Shown one piece after another: positions 1-8,836 of a DNA stretch of 31,438 bases; position 1 is the first letter of the stretch, and every line of letters starts with the position of its first letter. Under the pieces are notes generated by a model that worked only from the letters and a program-made list of their open reading frames with translations, did not search any database and had not been told where the DNA came from. The DNA comes from Bacteroidales bacterium UBA2295 (GTDB lineage: Bacteria; Bacteroidota; Bacteroidia; Bacteroidales; Tenuifilaceae). A program made the position numbers and the translations under genes. Location of the stretch: assembly GCA_002345825.1 (NCBI GenBank), contig DDWD01000165.1, positions 1-31,438 on the forward strand. The letters run 5' to 3'.

Positions 1-419
1 AAAGCCGAATGGAAGAGATTATCGACTACGTTTCCTTTGAGATAGAAAACTCGGGCTACGCCGATAAGCTTAGTGCTGGCATTGTGCTAACCGGTGGTGG
101 CGCTTTGCTAAGGCATTTATCGCAACTTGTAAAGTTTAAAACAGGTTTCGATGTCCGTATTGGCTACCCCAACGAGCACCTCACCTCCGATGCTGACGAG
201 GATATCAACTCGCCAACCTACTCCACCTCAATTGGACTAGTGCTTAAAGGTTTTGAGCAGCTCGAAACATGCAAAAAGATGAACATTGAAAGCAGAGTAA
301 CCAGCGAGGACGCCGACCAGCCAGAAATTGCATCAAAGGATATCAAAAAGAATAACTTACTCGATCGATTCAAGCGAAAGTTCACAGAAATATTTGAGGA
401 GAACGACACTGCGATGTAA
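1..419 (+). CDS. ftsA: Cell division protein FtsA, C-terminal part (5' end outside window)
   Basis: FtsA is an actin-like ATPase that tethers FtsZ filaments to the inner membrane and recruits the divisome. Only the last ~139 codons are here; the frame is open to the left edge, so the gene starts outside. The visible part carries the phosphate-2 type loop IVLTGGGALLRHL and the family-typical RIGYPNEHL stretch. The end, LLDRFKRKFTEIFEE, is rich in alternating basic and hydrophobic residues and fits the amphipathic membrane-targeting helix expected at the FtsA C-terminus. ftsZ follows 58 nt downstream on the same strand, the usual order. The identification is firm from the motifs and from the neighbour. 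Confidence 0.95.
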   Translation, partial: SRMEEIIDYVSFEIENSGYADKLSAGIVLTGGGALLRHLSQLVKFKTGFDVRIGYPNEHLTSDADEDINSPTYSTSIGLVLKGFEQLETCKKMNIESRVTSEDADQPEIASKDIKKNNLLDRFKRKFTEIFEENDTAM

Positions 420-477
420 ACTTTTTACATATCGGAGAGTTAACAGAAAAAGAAAAACGACAAAACACCACATTGCC

Positions 478-1956
478 ATGAGTGAAGAGCTAATACCATT
501 CGATTTGCCAACCTACAAAAAATCAATTATTAAAGTAATTGGTGTTGGAGGTGGCGGGAGTAATGCCGTAAACCATATGTTTGGGCTGGGCATTAAGGAT
601 GTTGATTTTGTGGTATGCAATACCGATGGACAAGCCTTAGAGAACAGCCCAGTTGAAAATAAAATTCAGCTAGGCTCATCCCTAACTGAAGGGCGAGGAG
701 CTGGAAACAAACCCGATATTGGCAAGCAAGCAGCCATTGAGAACATACAGGATGTAATTGACGTACTGTCTGATGGTACAAAAATGGCATTTGTAACAGC
801 CGGGATGGGCGGCGGCACAGGAACTGGAGCAGCCCCAATTATTGCCAAGGCCGCTAAGGAGTTGGGATTACTAACCGTAGCGATTGTAACCATCCCGTTC
901 CGTAACGAGGGGAAACGGCGCATAGCTCAGGCCATGGAGGGTATTGAGGAACTTGAAAAGCATGTAGACTCATTACTTGTTATTAACAACGAAAAGATTA
1001 GAGAAATTTACGGTGACCTTAAAATATCCGAGGCCTTTTCACGTGCCGATGATGTTTTGGCCATAGCGGCCAAGGGTATTGCCGAAATTATTACCGTGCA
1101 CGGGTACATCAACGTTGACTTTGCCGATGTTGAAACCGTGATGACCAACAGTGGTGTTGCCATCATGGGATCGGCCATGGCGGCGGGCGAAGACCGCGCT
1201 ATTAAGGCCGTTGAAGAAGCCCTCTCATCACCATTGCTTAACAACAACGATATTTCTGGTGCTCGCAATATACTTCTAAATATTACATCGGGTATTCATG
1301 AAATTACTATGGATGAGGTTGGTCAAATTACCGATTATATCCAATCTGCTGCAGGTGAGGATGCCGACCTTATTTGGGGTAATGGCACCGACGAAAGGCT
1401 AGACGATAAACTAAACGTAACGATTATCGCCACAGGTTTTGGAACCAACAGCATTCCAGAACTTTACGCCCGCAAAAAAAAGGTAGATGTTATACCTTTG
1501 GATGGGGAGGAATCTACCAACAGAGAGGTTAAACAGCCTCTCTTCGAAATAAAAGAGAAACCCGCAGCACCGCCAAAGAGAGAAAAGCCAAAATCGGATA
1601 AGTACCAGAGGGTTATTGAGTTCGACCTCACTCAGGACGACAAAATGTACAACCTAAAACCCGAACCCAGCACCGACGAGGAATTAGACTTTCAGGTTTC
1701 GACGGCTAGTCCAAAACCCGCCGATGCAATGCCAACGGGCAAAGGACAGGTAATGCGGTCAGACCCCACCCCACTACCAACTAAGGATAATTTCGATCAG
1801 ATGGAGAAAATACCTGCATACAAGCGCAAAAACATCAAAATTGATGATGCTACGCTATCGAAAAAACCAAACGTATCGCGTTACACGCTAAATCAGGAGG
1901 ATGGTGATATCTTTTTGAGAAACGATAACGCCTACCTTCACGATAATGTTGATTAA
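478..1956 (+). CDS. ftsZ: Cell division GTPase FtsZ
   Basis: A tubulin-like GTPase that polymerises into the cytokinetic Z-ring. 492 residues from the ATG at 478. The N-terminal GGGGSNAV nucleotide loop lies at about 24-31, the tubulin signature GGGTGTG at 111-117, and the catalytic T7-loop region is NVDFADV. After the globular core comes a charged, proline-rich linker, then IPAYKRK at 445-451, which resembles the conserved C-terminal peptide that binds FtsA. Unusually, about 40 further residues follow it. The frame is open upstream to 328, but that part overlaps ftsA and is not FtsZ-like, so the start at 478 is preferred. No Shine-Dalgarno is visible. It is probably co-transcribed with ftsA and with the gene at 1990. 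Confidence 0.97.
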   Translation: MSEELIPFDLPTYKKSIIKVIGVGGGGSNAVNHMFGLGIKDVDFVVCNTDGQALENSPVENKIQLGSSLTEGRGAGNKPDIGKQAAIENIQDVIDVLSDGTKMAFVTAGMGGGTGTGAAPIIAKAAKELGLLTVAIVTIPFRNEGKRRIAQAMEGIEELEKHVDSLLVINNEKIREIYGDLKISEAFSRADDVLAIAAKGIAEIITVHGYINVDFADVETVMTNSGVAIMGSAMAAGEDRAIKAVEEALSSPLLNNNDISGARNILLNITSGIHEITMDEVGQITDYIQSAAGEDADLIWGNGTDERLDDKLNVTIIATGFGTNSIPELYARKKKVDVIPLDGEESTNREVKQPLFEIKEKPAAPPKREKPKSDKYQRVIEFDLTQDDKMYNLKPEPSTDEELDFQVSTASPKPADAMPTGKGQVMRSDPTPLPTKDNFDQMEKIPAYKRKNIKIDDATLSKKPNVSRYTLNQEDGDIFLRNDNAYLHDNVD

Positions 1957-1989
1957 CAAAACATAGTATTTACAAAAAACAAGAACTAT

Positions 1990-2445
1990 ATGTCCCTCGA
2001 AGAACGCATAAATCAAGAGATAAAAGCAGCAATGATAGCCAAGGACAAGGTGAGGCTAGAAGCGCTTAGGTCCATAAAAAGCGCCATTCTGCTCGCAAAA
2101 ACAGAAAAAGGGGGCACAGACACCGTGACCACCGAAGCAGAGCTAAAAATACTGCAAAAACAAGCAAAACAGCGAAAGGATTCGGCCGAAATATATCAAC
2201 AGCAAAACCGACCCGAGCTGGCGGAGAAAGAACTTGCAGAAGCATCGGTAATTGAGGAATTTCTACCCAAGATGCTATCGGAGGAGGAGCTAATTGCCGA
2301 GGTGAAACTTATTATCAAATCGGTTGGAGCCAAAGGCCCCCAAGATATGGGTAAGGTAATGGGTTCTGCCACCAAAACTTTGGCTGGTAAAGCTGAGGGT
2401 AAATCAATAGCCAATACAGTAAAGGAGCTACTTGCACAGATTTAG
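1990..2445 (+). CDS. GatB/YqeY domain-containing protein
   Basis: 151 residues, the usual length for the YqeY family, which is related to the C-terminal tRNA-binding domain of the GatB amidotransferase subunit. The whole protein is a helical, lysine- and glutamate-rich domain: it starts with SLEERINQEIKAAM, has EEFLPKMLSEEEL in the middle, and ends with a conserved MGKVMGSATKTLAGKAEGK stretch. Its exact function is not established; a role linked to tRNA or amidotransferase is assumed from the fold. It lies 33 nt after ftsZ on the same strand, a common arrangement in Bacteroidota. Its stop codon directly abuts the stop of the convergent gene, with no base between them. Confidence 0.92.
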   Translation: MSLEERINQEIKAAMIAKDKVRLEALRSIKSAILLAKTEKGGTDTVTTEAELKILQKQAKQRKDSAEIYQQQNRPELAEKELAEASVIEEFLPKMLSEEELIAEVKLIIKSVGAKGPQDMGKVMGSATKTLAGKAEGKSIANTVKELLAQI

Positions 2446-3090
2446 CTACACCATAAACACCATTGAGAAAAAGTGGCAGATACTCCCCCCCAGCACAAAC
2501 AGATGAAAAATGCCGTGCCCAAAGGGAATATCGCGCCTAATGTAGAAAAATATACCCAGCGAGTAGGTAACGCAACCCGCGAGCAAGAACACCAGCGAGA
2601 TGGTGGGTAAATTGCGTACAATGGGGCCAATTGCCATAATAAACATCCAACCCATAGCACCGTAAAGTACTGCCGACAGGTTTCGCCAACGGTGGCTATA
2701 AAACCACACCTTAAATACTATACCGGCAATTGCCAGCCCCCAGATAATTCCAAAAAGCACCCATCCCAATGGCCCCCTTATGGCAACAAGCGTAAACGGT
2801 GTGTAAGTTGCAGCAATTAGTATGTATATCGATGCATGATCGAATGTATTAAGGTGATACTTCTTTCTAACATTCTTCTCGCTATGGAATAGTGTTGATG
2901 CAATGTAAAGTGTAATCATTCCGGCACCAAAAATACTGTAACTTACTATGTGCCAAACATCACCATACATTGCTGCACGGGTTACAACTATAGCCGTACA
3001 AGCAATGGCAATAAGTACGCCTACCCCATGCGATGTGCTATTGAATATTTCCTCGTGTTTTTTTCGTTTTTGCGATTTTAAGCCTGTCAT
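2446..3090 (-). CDS. Hemolysin III / TrhA family membrane protein
   Basis: 214 residues with about seven hydrophobic segments, typical of the HlyIII/TrhA family, the bacterial relatives of PAQR receptors. Candidate metal-site residues are present: H21 in the first segment (STSHGVG), H69 near FHSEKN, D84-H85 (TFDHAS), and near the C-terminus the H192/H196/H206 set (FGHGIFH and CHFF). In this superfamily such residues bind zinc in a membrane hydrolase-like site. Homologues are linked to membrane-fluidity homeostasis, and the name hemolysin is historical. It lies downstream of the terminator of the envelope unit, so it probably has its own promoter, although no consensus element is visible in the 75-nt gap. 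The inner membrane is the expected location. Confidence 0.9.
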   Translation of the reverse strand: MTGLKSQKRKKHEEIFNSTSHGVGVLIAIACTAIVVTRAAMYGDVWHIVSYSIFGAGMITLYIASTLFHSEKNVRKKYHLNTFDHASIYILIAATYTPFTLVAIRGPLGWVLFGIIWGLAIAGIVFKVWFYSHRWRNLSAVLYGAMGWMFIMAIGPIVRNLPTISLVFLLAGCVTYSLGIFFYIRRDIPFGHGIFHLFVLGGSICHFFSMVFMV

Positions 3091-3104
3091 ATTTCTTTAT
3101 TGTC

Positions 3105-3147
3105 AAAAAAAAATTAGGAGGGTTTACACCTAAGTAATCCCTCCTAA
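3105..3147 (-). terminator. Rho-independent terminator after the PD40/OmpA gene
   Basis: A perfect 9-bp stem, TTAGGAGGG at 3114-3122 with CCCTCCTAA at 3139-3147, closes a 16-nt loop. Read on the minus strand, the hairpin is followed by nine T (3113 down to 3105). It starts about 20 nt after the stop of the PD40/OmpA gene and so closes the lipoprotein-barrel-OmpA unit before the TrhA gene. Confidence 0.85.
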
Positions 3148-3165
3148 CTATCTGTACTTACCACA

Positions 3166-5541
3166 TTAAATTCCTATAATAGTAAAACCAACCCTACGGT
3201 TTTGGGCGCGTCCTTCTGCTGTTCTGTTGCTAGCCTTAGGCTTTGAGAATCCATAACCTTTGGATACGACTCGTTCGGGCGAGACGCCATTCTCAATCAC
3301 ATAATCGGCTACCGCTTTTGCACGCTCTTCCGATACTCGCTGATTAACCTGTGCCGAGCCCACATTGTCGGTATGCCCACCAATCTCTACTCTCACATTT
3401 GGATACTCATTCAAAAACTCAATTAGCGCGCTAAGCGATCTATACGACTCGGGCTTAAGCCCTGCCCTACCTGTTTCAAAATAAATATTCTCAATGTCTA
3501 CTGATTGACCAACCTCTATGGGCGTTACATAAAAGTTTCTTGAAATTTTCGACATTGGTGCTGCTTTGGACAGATCAACCGGCTCGAACTTATTGTAAAA
3601 GTTCAAAACGCTTGGCGTTAAATCGTAGTTGTATCCAACGGGTAACCTTAACGTGTATGAAGCAGTAGTGGCATCGTACACAAAGGCAGGCGATTCTACT
3701 CCATTCACTCTAAATTTAACTTCGTATCCCTCCTCCAGCTGTTTGCCTGTTTTGGTGTTGATAATCTTACCGCTAAGGGTTACCATATTGGCGTCTATCC
3801 GCTCGGCATAAAGGTTCTGTGCAATGGATGCAAATCGTTTATAAGCCGTAAGATCTATTGCATTATCAATAACCCTATAGTCTTTAGCCTGCACTCCAAT
3901 GACATAGTTTTTCCCATAGGGTAAGCGGAGAGTGTAATCGCCCGATACCGGATCGATAGAAACGGTATCAACAACTTCGCCGTTAATAACTATTTTTGGA
4001 CTAGCCTCATAGGTTATTGGTGTAAGTGAACTGTTATCCATCACCTTACCTTTAAGTTCGACCCATGGGTGCGAGGTAACAAGCAATGTAATTTCACGTT
4101 CAACAAACGAAACGTCCTGAGTAACATCAACCACTTCGGCCGATGAAGTATAGTTATCGACTTTAGCGGTAAATGAATACTGCTCACCCAGAGGAAGTAG
4201 CGCTTGGAACGAACTTGTAAACTGATTAAATTGAATGGAATCGGATGGGAAACCGTTGATTAGCACCTTTGGGTTAAGGCTTGATGGTATCATCTCGCGT
4301 GTTTCAGAATCAACAATGCGCCCCTTTACCTGCACAAAGGGTATTGATGAGAAATACAGATTTAGCTTGGTTTCAGAATACTCCCTCACATTTGTGAGGT
4401 CAATATCTGCTGAAATTCCATTCCAATTATCCATTGTTGGTTGAATGGTATAGGCCTGACCAAGTGGGAGTGTCATTTCGTACGATGCAGAACCTCTGTT
4501 GATGCTAAGGGTGGTAAACTCCTCACCATTAACGAGGATATTATAACTATCATGGGTAAGCATCAGGGTTTGATCGGCCTGATTAAGAATTAAACCAGAT
4601 ACTTTTAGGTATGGGCGCTCTTCAAAGATTTTAACTCTAAAAATATCTGATTTACCAAACGAGTTGGTGGTAGAACTGTAGTAGGCCCAGCTCTCCTTGG
4701 CATTCATTTTAAAGTACGACTCCCAGTTTGCCGTATTTATGGTATCGGTTGCTACCATTGGGGTTCCCCATCGCCGAAAATCCTTGTCGGCTCTATCGGC
4801 AAAGTAGATATTATTATTGGCTTTACCCGAGGTGTAGTCGGCCGAAAAGTATATCCTGTTCTTATCCGCAGTTAAGTAGGGAGCTTCAATAGTACGAGGA
4901 TCCATAGCATTGCCCGCACCACCACTAACGGATCGGGGTCGAGAATAAACGTTATCCTTTTTCCGCTTTGAAACATACAGCGATAGCCTACGGCTATTGG
5001 GGTAAGTAGAGAACGTAATAAATAGCAACTCCCTATCAGGAGTCATATGTGCTGATACGGTTCTACCCTTGTTCATCCTGCTAAAACCTTTAATTTTCAA
5101 ACGCTGAGGTTTGCTCCATTGGTTAGGGCCTAGCTGTTGAACAATAGAGAAACCTCGGGTTACCCATTGCTTTCCTGACCTGTTATACCTACCCAATATT
5201 AAGTACGACTTGCCATCGTCGAGGGCCGATAGGATAGCATTATACTGACCAATATTCACCTCCTTTGGTAGCCGACTGGCCTTGCTCCAAGCTCCGTTAT
5301 CCTGAAGCGTAGAGTACCAAACATCCTGACTACTGCTTGATCCAAAATTATTATCAGGATGATTCACTCTACTAAAAAAGAGTGTTTTACCATCCCATGA
5401 AATCACAGGATTAATCTCGGAGTAATCCGTGTTAATGGCTTTACCTAAATTTTCTGGCTCAAACGATGTTTGGGCTTTAGCCGGAGCCATCGTAGCTAGT
5501 AGCAATAATACCGAAATCGTTCTTAACAATATTCTATTCAT
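3166..5541 (-). CDS. PD40 propeller / tandem repeat / OmpA-like peptidoglycan-binding protein
   Basis: 791 residues from the ATG at 5541; a 4-codon extension to 5553 would need TTG. Residues 1-23 form a signal peptide ending AKAQ. Residues ~28-305 look like PD40/WD40-type propeller blades (for example INPVISWDGKTLFFSR and APYLTADKNRIYFSAD). Residues ~311-672 hold four degenerate repeats of about 90 residues, each with a V-x-G-x-I/V opening, a V/I-NG turn and an LPLG-, LPYG- or LPVG-type strand. Residues ~682-789 are an OmpA-like domain with D725 (GGHTDNVG) and R740 (SEERAKAV), which in OmpA contact diaminopimelate. It should sit in the periplasm at the peptidoglycan. The layout recalls PorE-like proteins of type IX secretion, but no TPR or lipoprotein cysteine is seen, so that role is not claimed. 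Confidence 0.88.
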   Translation of the reverse strand: MNRILLRTISVLLLLATMAPAKAQTSFEPENLGKAINTDYSEINPVISWDGKTLFFSRVNHPDNNFGSSSSQDVWYSTLQDNGAWSKASRLPKEVNIGQYNAILSALDDGKSYLILGRYNRSGKQWVTRGFSIVQQLGPNQWSKPQRLKIKGFSRMNKGRTVSAHMTPDRELLFITFSTYPNSRRLSLYVSKRKKDNVYSRPRSVSGGAGNAMDPRTIEAPYLTADKNRIYFSADYTSGKANNNIYFADRADKDFRRWGTPMVATDTINTANWESYFKMNAKESWAYYSSTTNSFGKSDIFRVKIFEERPYLKVSGLILNQADQTLMLTHDSYNILVNGEEFTTLSINRGSASYEMTLPLGQAYTIQPTMDNWNGISADIDLTNVREYSETKLNLYFSSIPFVQVKGRIVDSETREMIPSSLNPKVLINGFPSDSIQFNQFTSSFQALLPLGEQYSFTAKVDNYTSSAEVVDVTQDVSFVEREITLLVTSHPWVELKGKVMDNSSLTPITYEASPKIVINGEVVDTVSIDPVSGDYTLRLPYGKNYVIGVQAKDYRVIDNAIDLTAYKRFASIAQNLYAERIDANMVTLSGKIINTKTGKQLEEGYEVKFRVNGVESPAFVYDATTASYTLRLPVGYNYDLTPSVLNFYNKFEPVDLSKAAPMSKISRNFYVTPIEVGQSVDIENIYFETGRAGLKPESYRSLSALIEFLNEYPNVRVEIGGHTDNVGSAQVNQRVSEERAKAVADYVIENGVSPERVVSKGYGFSKPKASNRTAEGRAQNRRVGFTIIGI

Positions 5542-5577
5542 GGCAATGATCAATCATAGTTTACAAAACATCAGAGT

Positions 5578-7005
5578 CTACCTGTAGGGCAATCCTTGTG
5601 GGGTTTTCACCCTACCGAACACCATATTAACACCAAATCTAAAATTCATATTTGTGAAGGTTAACGGATCTACCAATGGTGCGTAAATATTATCTGCAAG
5701 CAGATATATTTGGAATGGTCCAGGTTTTATCATTAAACCAAACCCAATATTGGTTAACGTTCGTTGGTTCATCGAAGCTGAAAGGGCAAGATTAAACACC
5801 CTACCAAGTCCTTGTGTTACCCCAACTGTTAGGGCGGGATAAAACCTTCGGTTTACAACACCATATAGGTTTGCGCCCACATATGTACGCCGAGCAACTT
5901 GGTACGATGCAGATAAGTAAAACTTGGGATGCAGCCATGTTCTGTAAGAAAACTCGTAATCCTCCTTGGTGCTGAAATTGCTGGCAAAATCTTTCAAGAG
6001 GGTATCGGCCGAAACCTGATTACCAGCCAACGCTTCGGAAAGCATATCCAGGCCATTGAACTCATATTGCCCTTCAACGCTAAATGCTTTGGTACTATCG
6101 CTCCATGAGATAAATCCTAAATCGCTAAACGCAAACGTGAAAGTAGTGCGCGAATCATATTTATATGAAACTGCACCACTTAGAGCAAATCCGGGGTTAC
6201 GAAATCGGGTTAAATAATTGGCCGTGTAGTTGGTTTGCAAAAAGTTACGCAAATCGGCAAAACTACCAATACTAACTCCATCAAAATCACCAAATTGACT
6301 AAAATCCATATTGGTTAGCGAATCGCCAGGCAGACCCGATGTTTTGAGCGTAGCGTCAGAACTTCCACTAAGTGCATACATGTCGTCCTCAACTGAAACC
6401 TCAAGTTTTTCGGGGTTTAAATTAACATTGGTAAGGCCATGCAAAAGGCTCATCCTCCCCCCAAAAGTCCACTTGCCAAACTGTGTGGCTGCCCCCAACG
6501 TGTGTTCACGGTACATTGATCCGTTTACTCCCAAGGGAGTAAAATCCATTGTGCTACCTACGTAAGTGGCAATACCTGGCACTAATGCGCTTATCATCGC
6601 CTTGGGGTAATATAGCGAAAGTTCTTGCCTCTGGCGAATGCCATACCAAACATCCCAATTCTGTACCCTTAGCTTTAGGTGAAACAAGTCTATATTGGCA
6701 TTGGCAAATAGCAAGTTCCTTTCGCGGAGCTGCCTATCCAACTTGTCGGGCGAGAAGCTAATGGTATTCCCATCAATTTTCAGAAACGAGTAGGGTACAA
6801 AACCATTATGAATTACCTGCAGCTGCAATGACGATAATATTGGTAACCCGAGGCTTACTGAATGCTCGAACTGTGTTGCCGGATTTAAGTAGGTGTTTTG
6901 AAACACATCATTCATAAACGGTAGCGTTAACTCCGACTGAGCTTGTGTTCCCAACGAACCTGCAATTAGTAGTATTATTACAACAATTCTTTTCACAGCC
7001 TTCAT
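5578..7005 (-). CDS. DUF5723-like outer-membrane beta-barrel protein
   Basis: 475 residues starting with a clear signal peptide (MKAVKRIVVIILLIAG..TQAQ, cleavage near 22-23). The rest shows alternating aromatic and polar strands throughout, for example GFALSGAVSYKYDSRTTFTF and FYLSASYQVARRTYVG, with a C-terminal NMNFRFGVNMVFG strand. This is typical of an outer-membrane barrel. The opening, with LNPATQFEHSVSLGLP, resembles the Bacteroidota DUF5723 family, whose function is unknown; that match is from memory. It lies 48 nt after the lipoprotein gene and 36 nt before the ATG of the PD40/OmpA gene, so the three are probably one transcript. A relation to PorP/SprF-like barrels is possible, but I cannot show it. 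Confidence 0.8.
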   Translation of the reverse strand: MKAVKRIVVIILLIAGSLGTQAQSELTLPFMNDVFQNTYLNPATQFEHSVSLGLPILSSLQLQVIHNGFVPYSFLKIDGNTISFSPDKLDRQLRERNLLFANANIDLFHLKLRVQNWDVWYGIRQRQELSLYYPKAMISALVPGIATYVGSTMDFTPLGVNGSMYREHTLGAATQFGKWTFGGRMSLLHGLTNVNLNPEKLEVSVEDDMYALSGSSDATLKTSGLPGDSLTNMDFSQFGDFDGVSIGSFADLRNFLQTNYTANYLTRFRNPGFALSGAVSYKYDSRTTFTFAFSDLGFISWSDSTKAFSVEGQYEFNGLDMLSEALAGNQVSADTLLKDFASNFSTKEDYEFSYRTWLHPKFYLSASYQVARRTYVGANLYGVVNRRFYPALTVGVTQGLGRVFNLALSASMNQRTLTNIGFGLMIKPGPFQIYLLADNIYAPLVDPLTFTNMNFRFGVNMVFGRVKTPQGLPYR

Positions 7006-7053
7006 TTATGTAATGTTATAGTAAACAAAAAATCAATCATTTAAACCTCTCTA

Positions 7054-8730
7054 TTACTGCACTCCGGACCCAATTTCCAAATCAAATTTAACGGAGATTT
7101 GAACGCCCAATTGTTGTGATGCTTTAAATAGCACCTCGGGTTGCTCTTCGGTTCCCGTATCGAGGTGCAAAATGAGCTGCAACTTATTTGCCTGGGCAAT
7201 CTCGCTATACTTCTCCTTGGTAAGCTTAACGCTGGTACGTTTCTCAGATGGCTCAATGGGGTTACCCTGCGAATCGATAGTTGGGCTAAGAATAATATTC
7301 TCGGCCATAACATCATTGAATAGCGAATCGAGAATGGTGCTCCTATCACTAAATACCACCTGCAATCCGAAATTCAGAGGGATCTCGTTAGTGGTTTTCA
7401 TTAGGACTTCAACCGAGTAGTCTAAAAGTTCCACATCAAAGTTGATATCGGAGTCTGGTTGGGTCTCAAAAAGATCATCGATTTTGGGGAATGATATATC
7501 GTACATATCGTAGCTAAAGGTTAACCCCTCAATGCTACCCTCCAAGGGAACCTCAATATCGAGGTTTAGGTTAAAAGTACTGGTGTCGTTTACAAAAAAG
7601 TTATGCGGATCCTCATGGGTAGCATCAGTGTCACCGAGTAAAAACTTCCCATCCAGAAATACCTTGTTGGGTGCGAAAGGCAAAATCTGATCGATGTTAG
7701 AATTATCGGCATTAAGTATGTACGACTGATTAACCCAAGGTTCCTCAATGGTGGCGAAGGGTAAGAAATTTTTGTTCCCAGCGCCAAGTAGAAATGTGTT
7801 TTCCTGAGGAGTCCCAACATTCTCCAGCAGCATCTCGTTGTTGCTGTTGGCAAATTTTATTTGTGAAATTTCAATTGATGAAGGTACCCCGAAAGAGGTG
7901 CCTAGGTTAAGCCCAAGGCTAGGGTTTTTAAGATATATCTCACCATCTATCACCGAGGAAAAGGCTTCTAAATCTAGCTCCTGAGTTGGCATTTCGAGCT
8001 CGTAACGGATAAGGCCTATAAACTGTTCGAACTCGATAGAAGAGAAACTAATATTAGTAGTCACCTCTCCTGTTGTACCGCCTGTGGAGCTGAGCTCAAT
8101 TGCGTAGGAAAAGGTATTGTATAGCATTTCGCCAGGCGAATCGGGATCTTCAAAGCTAAGGTTTAGTACAGCATCGGCCAAATCTATTGATGTTTCCGAC
8201 TCGTAGGGGTTACTACTCCAGTCGGGGGTAATTTCAATACTATCAGGATTTTGGGCATTGGTAAGCGAATGGAGAACAAGCCTAATACTCACATCATCGC
8301 CAAGAAAATTTCGTTGAAAACCGATGGTTAGATCCCCCCCCTTGAGTTTTATTGACTTTATTTGCGATTCATTTTCAATGGTGGCATAATCGGGAAAGTA
8401 ATGGTCATAGGATTCTGTGCTAGGCAAAACAGGTAACGTTCCACTAAACTCCTTATCGGGCACCTTAAAGGAGTTCAAATCCACATTAAAATCCATTTCC
8501 TGGGAAAACTTCAGAAAGATTCTATCGTCCCTAACCTCGACAAAATCGCTTGAATCTACTGCCTGCAAAAGATCGGCAATAGAAACGGTAGAGTTAACCA
8601 AAGGAAATCCGTAGGACGGAGATATGGGCTCAATCCGTATGGTATCTATATTTTTGTAATCATCAACATAGCATCCACTAAAAACCGATGCAACTAAAGC
8701 AACAATAACAATGGGTTTAAATTTTTTCAC
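7054..8730 (-). CDS. Predicted lipoprotein of unknown function
   Basis: 558 residues. The start is GTG at 8730: the only nearby upstream ATG, at 8739, is followed at once by TGA. Residues 1-19 form a lipoprotein signal and the lipobox VFSGC places the lipidated Cys at 20. The acidic CYVDD after the Cys could affect sorting to the surface. The mature protein is beta-rich and acidic with many serines and no hydrophobic helix, consistent with an extracytoplasmic beta-sandwich protein. I recognise no domain or catalytic motif. It is the first gene of the unit with the barrel and the PD40/OmpA protein and lies downstream of a good candidate promoter. A structural or ligand-binding role with the barrel is inference only. 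Confidence 0.8.
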   Translation of the reverse strand: MKKFKPIVIVALVASVFSGCYVDDYKNIDTIRIEPISPSYGFPLVNSTVSIADLLQAVDSSDFVEVRDDRIFLKFSQEMDFNVDLNSFKVPDKEFSGTLPVLPSTESYDHYFPDYATIENESQIKSIKLKGGDLTIGFQRNFLGDDVSIRLVLHSLTNAQNPDSIEITPDWSSNPYESETSIDLADAVLNLSFEDPDSPGEMLYNTFSYAIELSSTGGTTGEVTTNISFSSIEFEQFIGLIRYELEMPTQELDLEAFSSVIDGEIYLKNPSLGLNLGTSFGVPSSIEISQIKFANSNNEMLLENVGTPQENTFLLGAGNKNFLPFATIEEPWVNQSYILNADNSNIDQILPFAPNKVFLDGKFLLGDTDATHEDPHNFFVNDTSTFNLNLDIEVPLEGSIEGLTFSYDMYDISFPKIDDLFETQPDSDINFDVELLDYSVEVLMKTTNEIPLNFGLQVVFSDRSTILDSLFNDVMAENIILSPTIDSQGNPIEPSEKRTSVKLTKEKYSEIAQANKLQLILHLDTGTEEQPEVLFKASQQLGVQISVKFDLEIGSGVQ

Positions 8731-8836
8731 AGCTCACATTTTTTTGATTAACACTCTGTAAATCATCAAAAATCAATCCAAAAACACAGCACTACAATTG
8801 CAATCAACTACTACGAAATAAAATCATTTAAGGAAT

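Noticed and set aside
328..477. In-frame 50-codon N-terminal extension of ftsZ
   Set aside because: It overlaps the end of ftsA, has no FtsZ-like sequence, and the ATG at 478 gives the expected N-terminus before the GGGGSNAV loop.
2446..3090. Toxin or hemolysin role for the HlyIII-family gene
   Set aside because: The family name is historical; the sequence is a PAQR-like membrane protein with a likely metal site.
3166..5541. Calling the PD40/OmpA protein a type IX secretion component (PorE)
   Set aside because: The propeller and OmpA domains fit, but no TPR region or lipidated Cys is seen and no other T9SS gene is in the window.
5542..5553. Longer start of the PD40/OmpA gene
   Set aside because: TTG start; the ATG at 5541 gives a textbook signal peptide.
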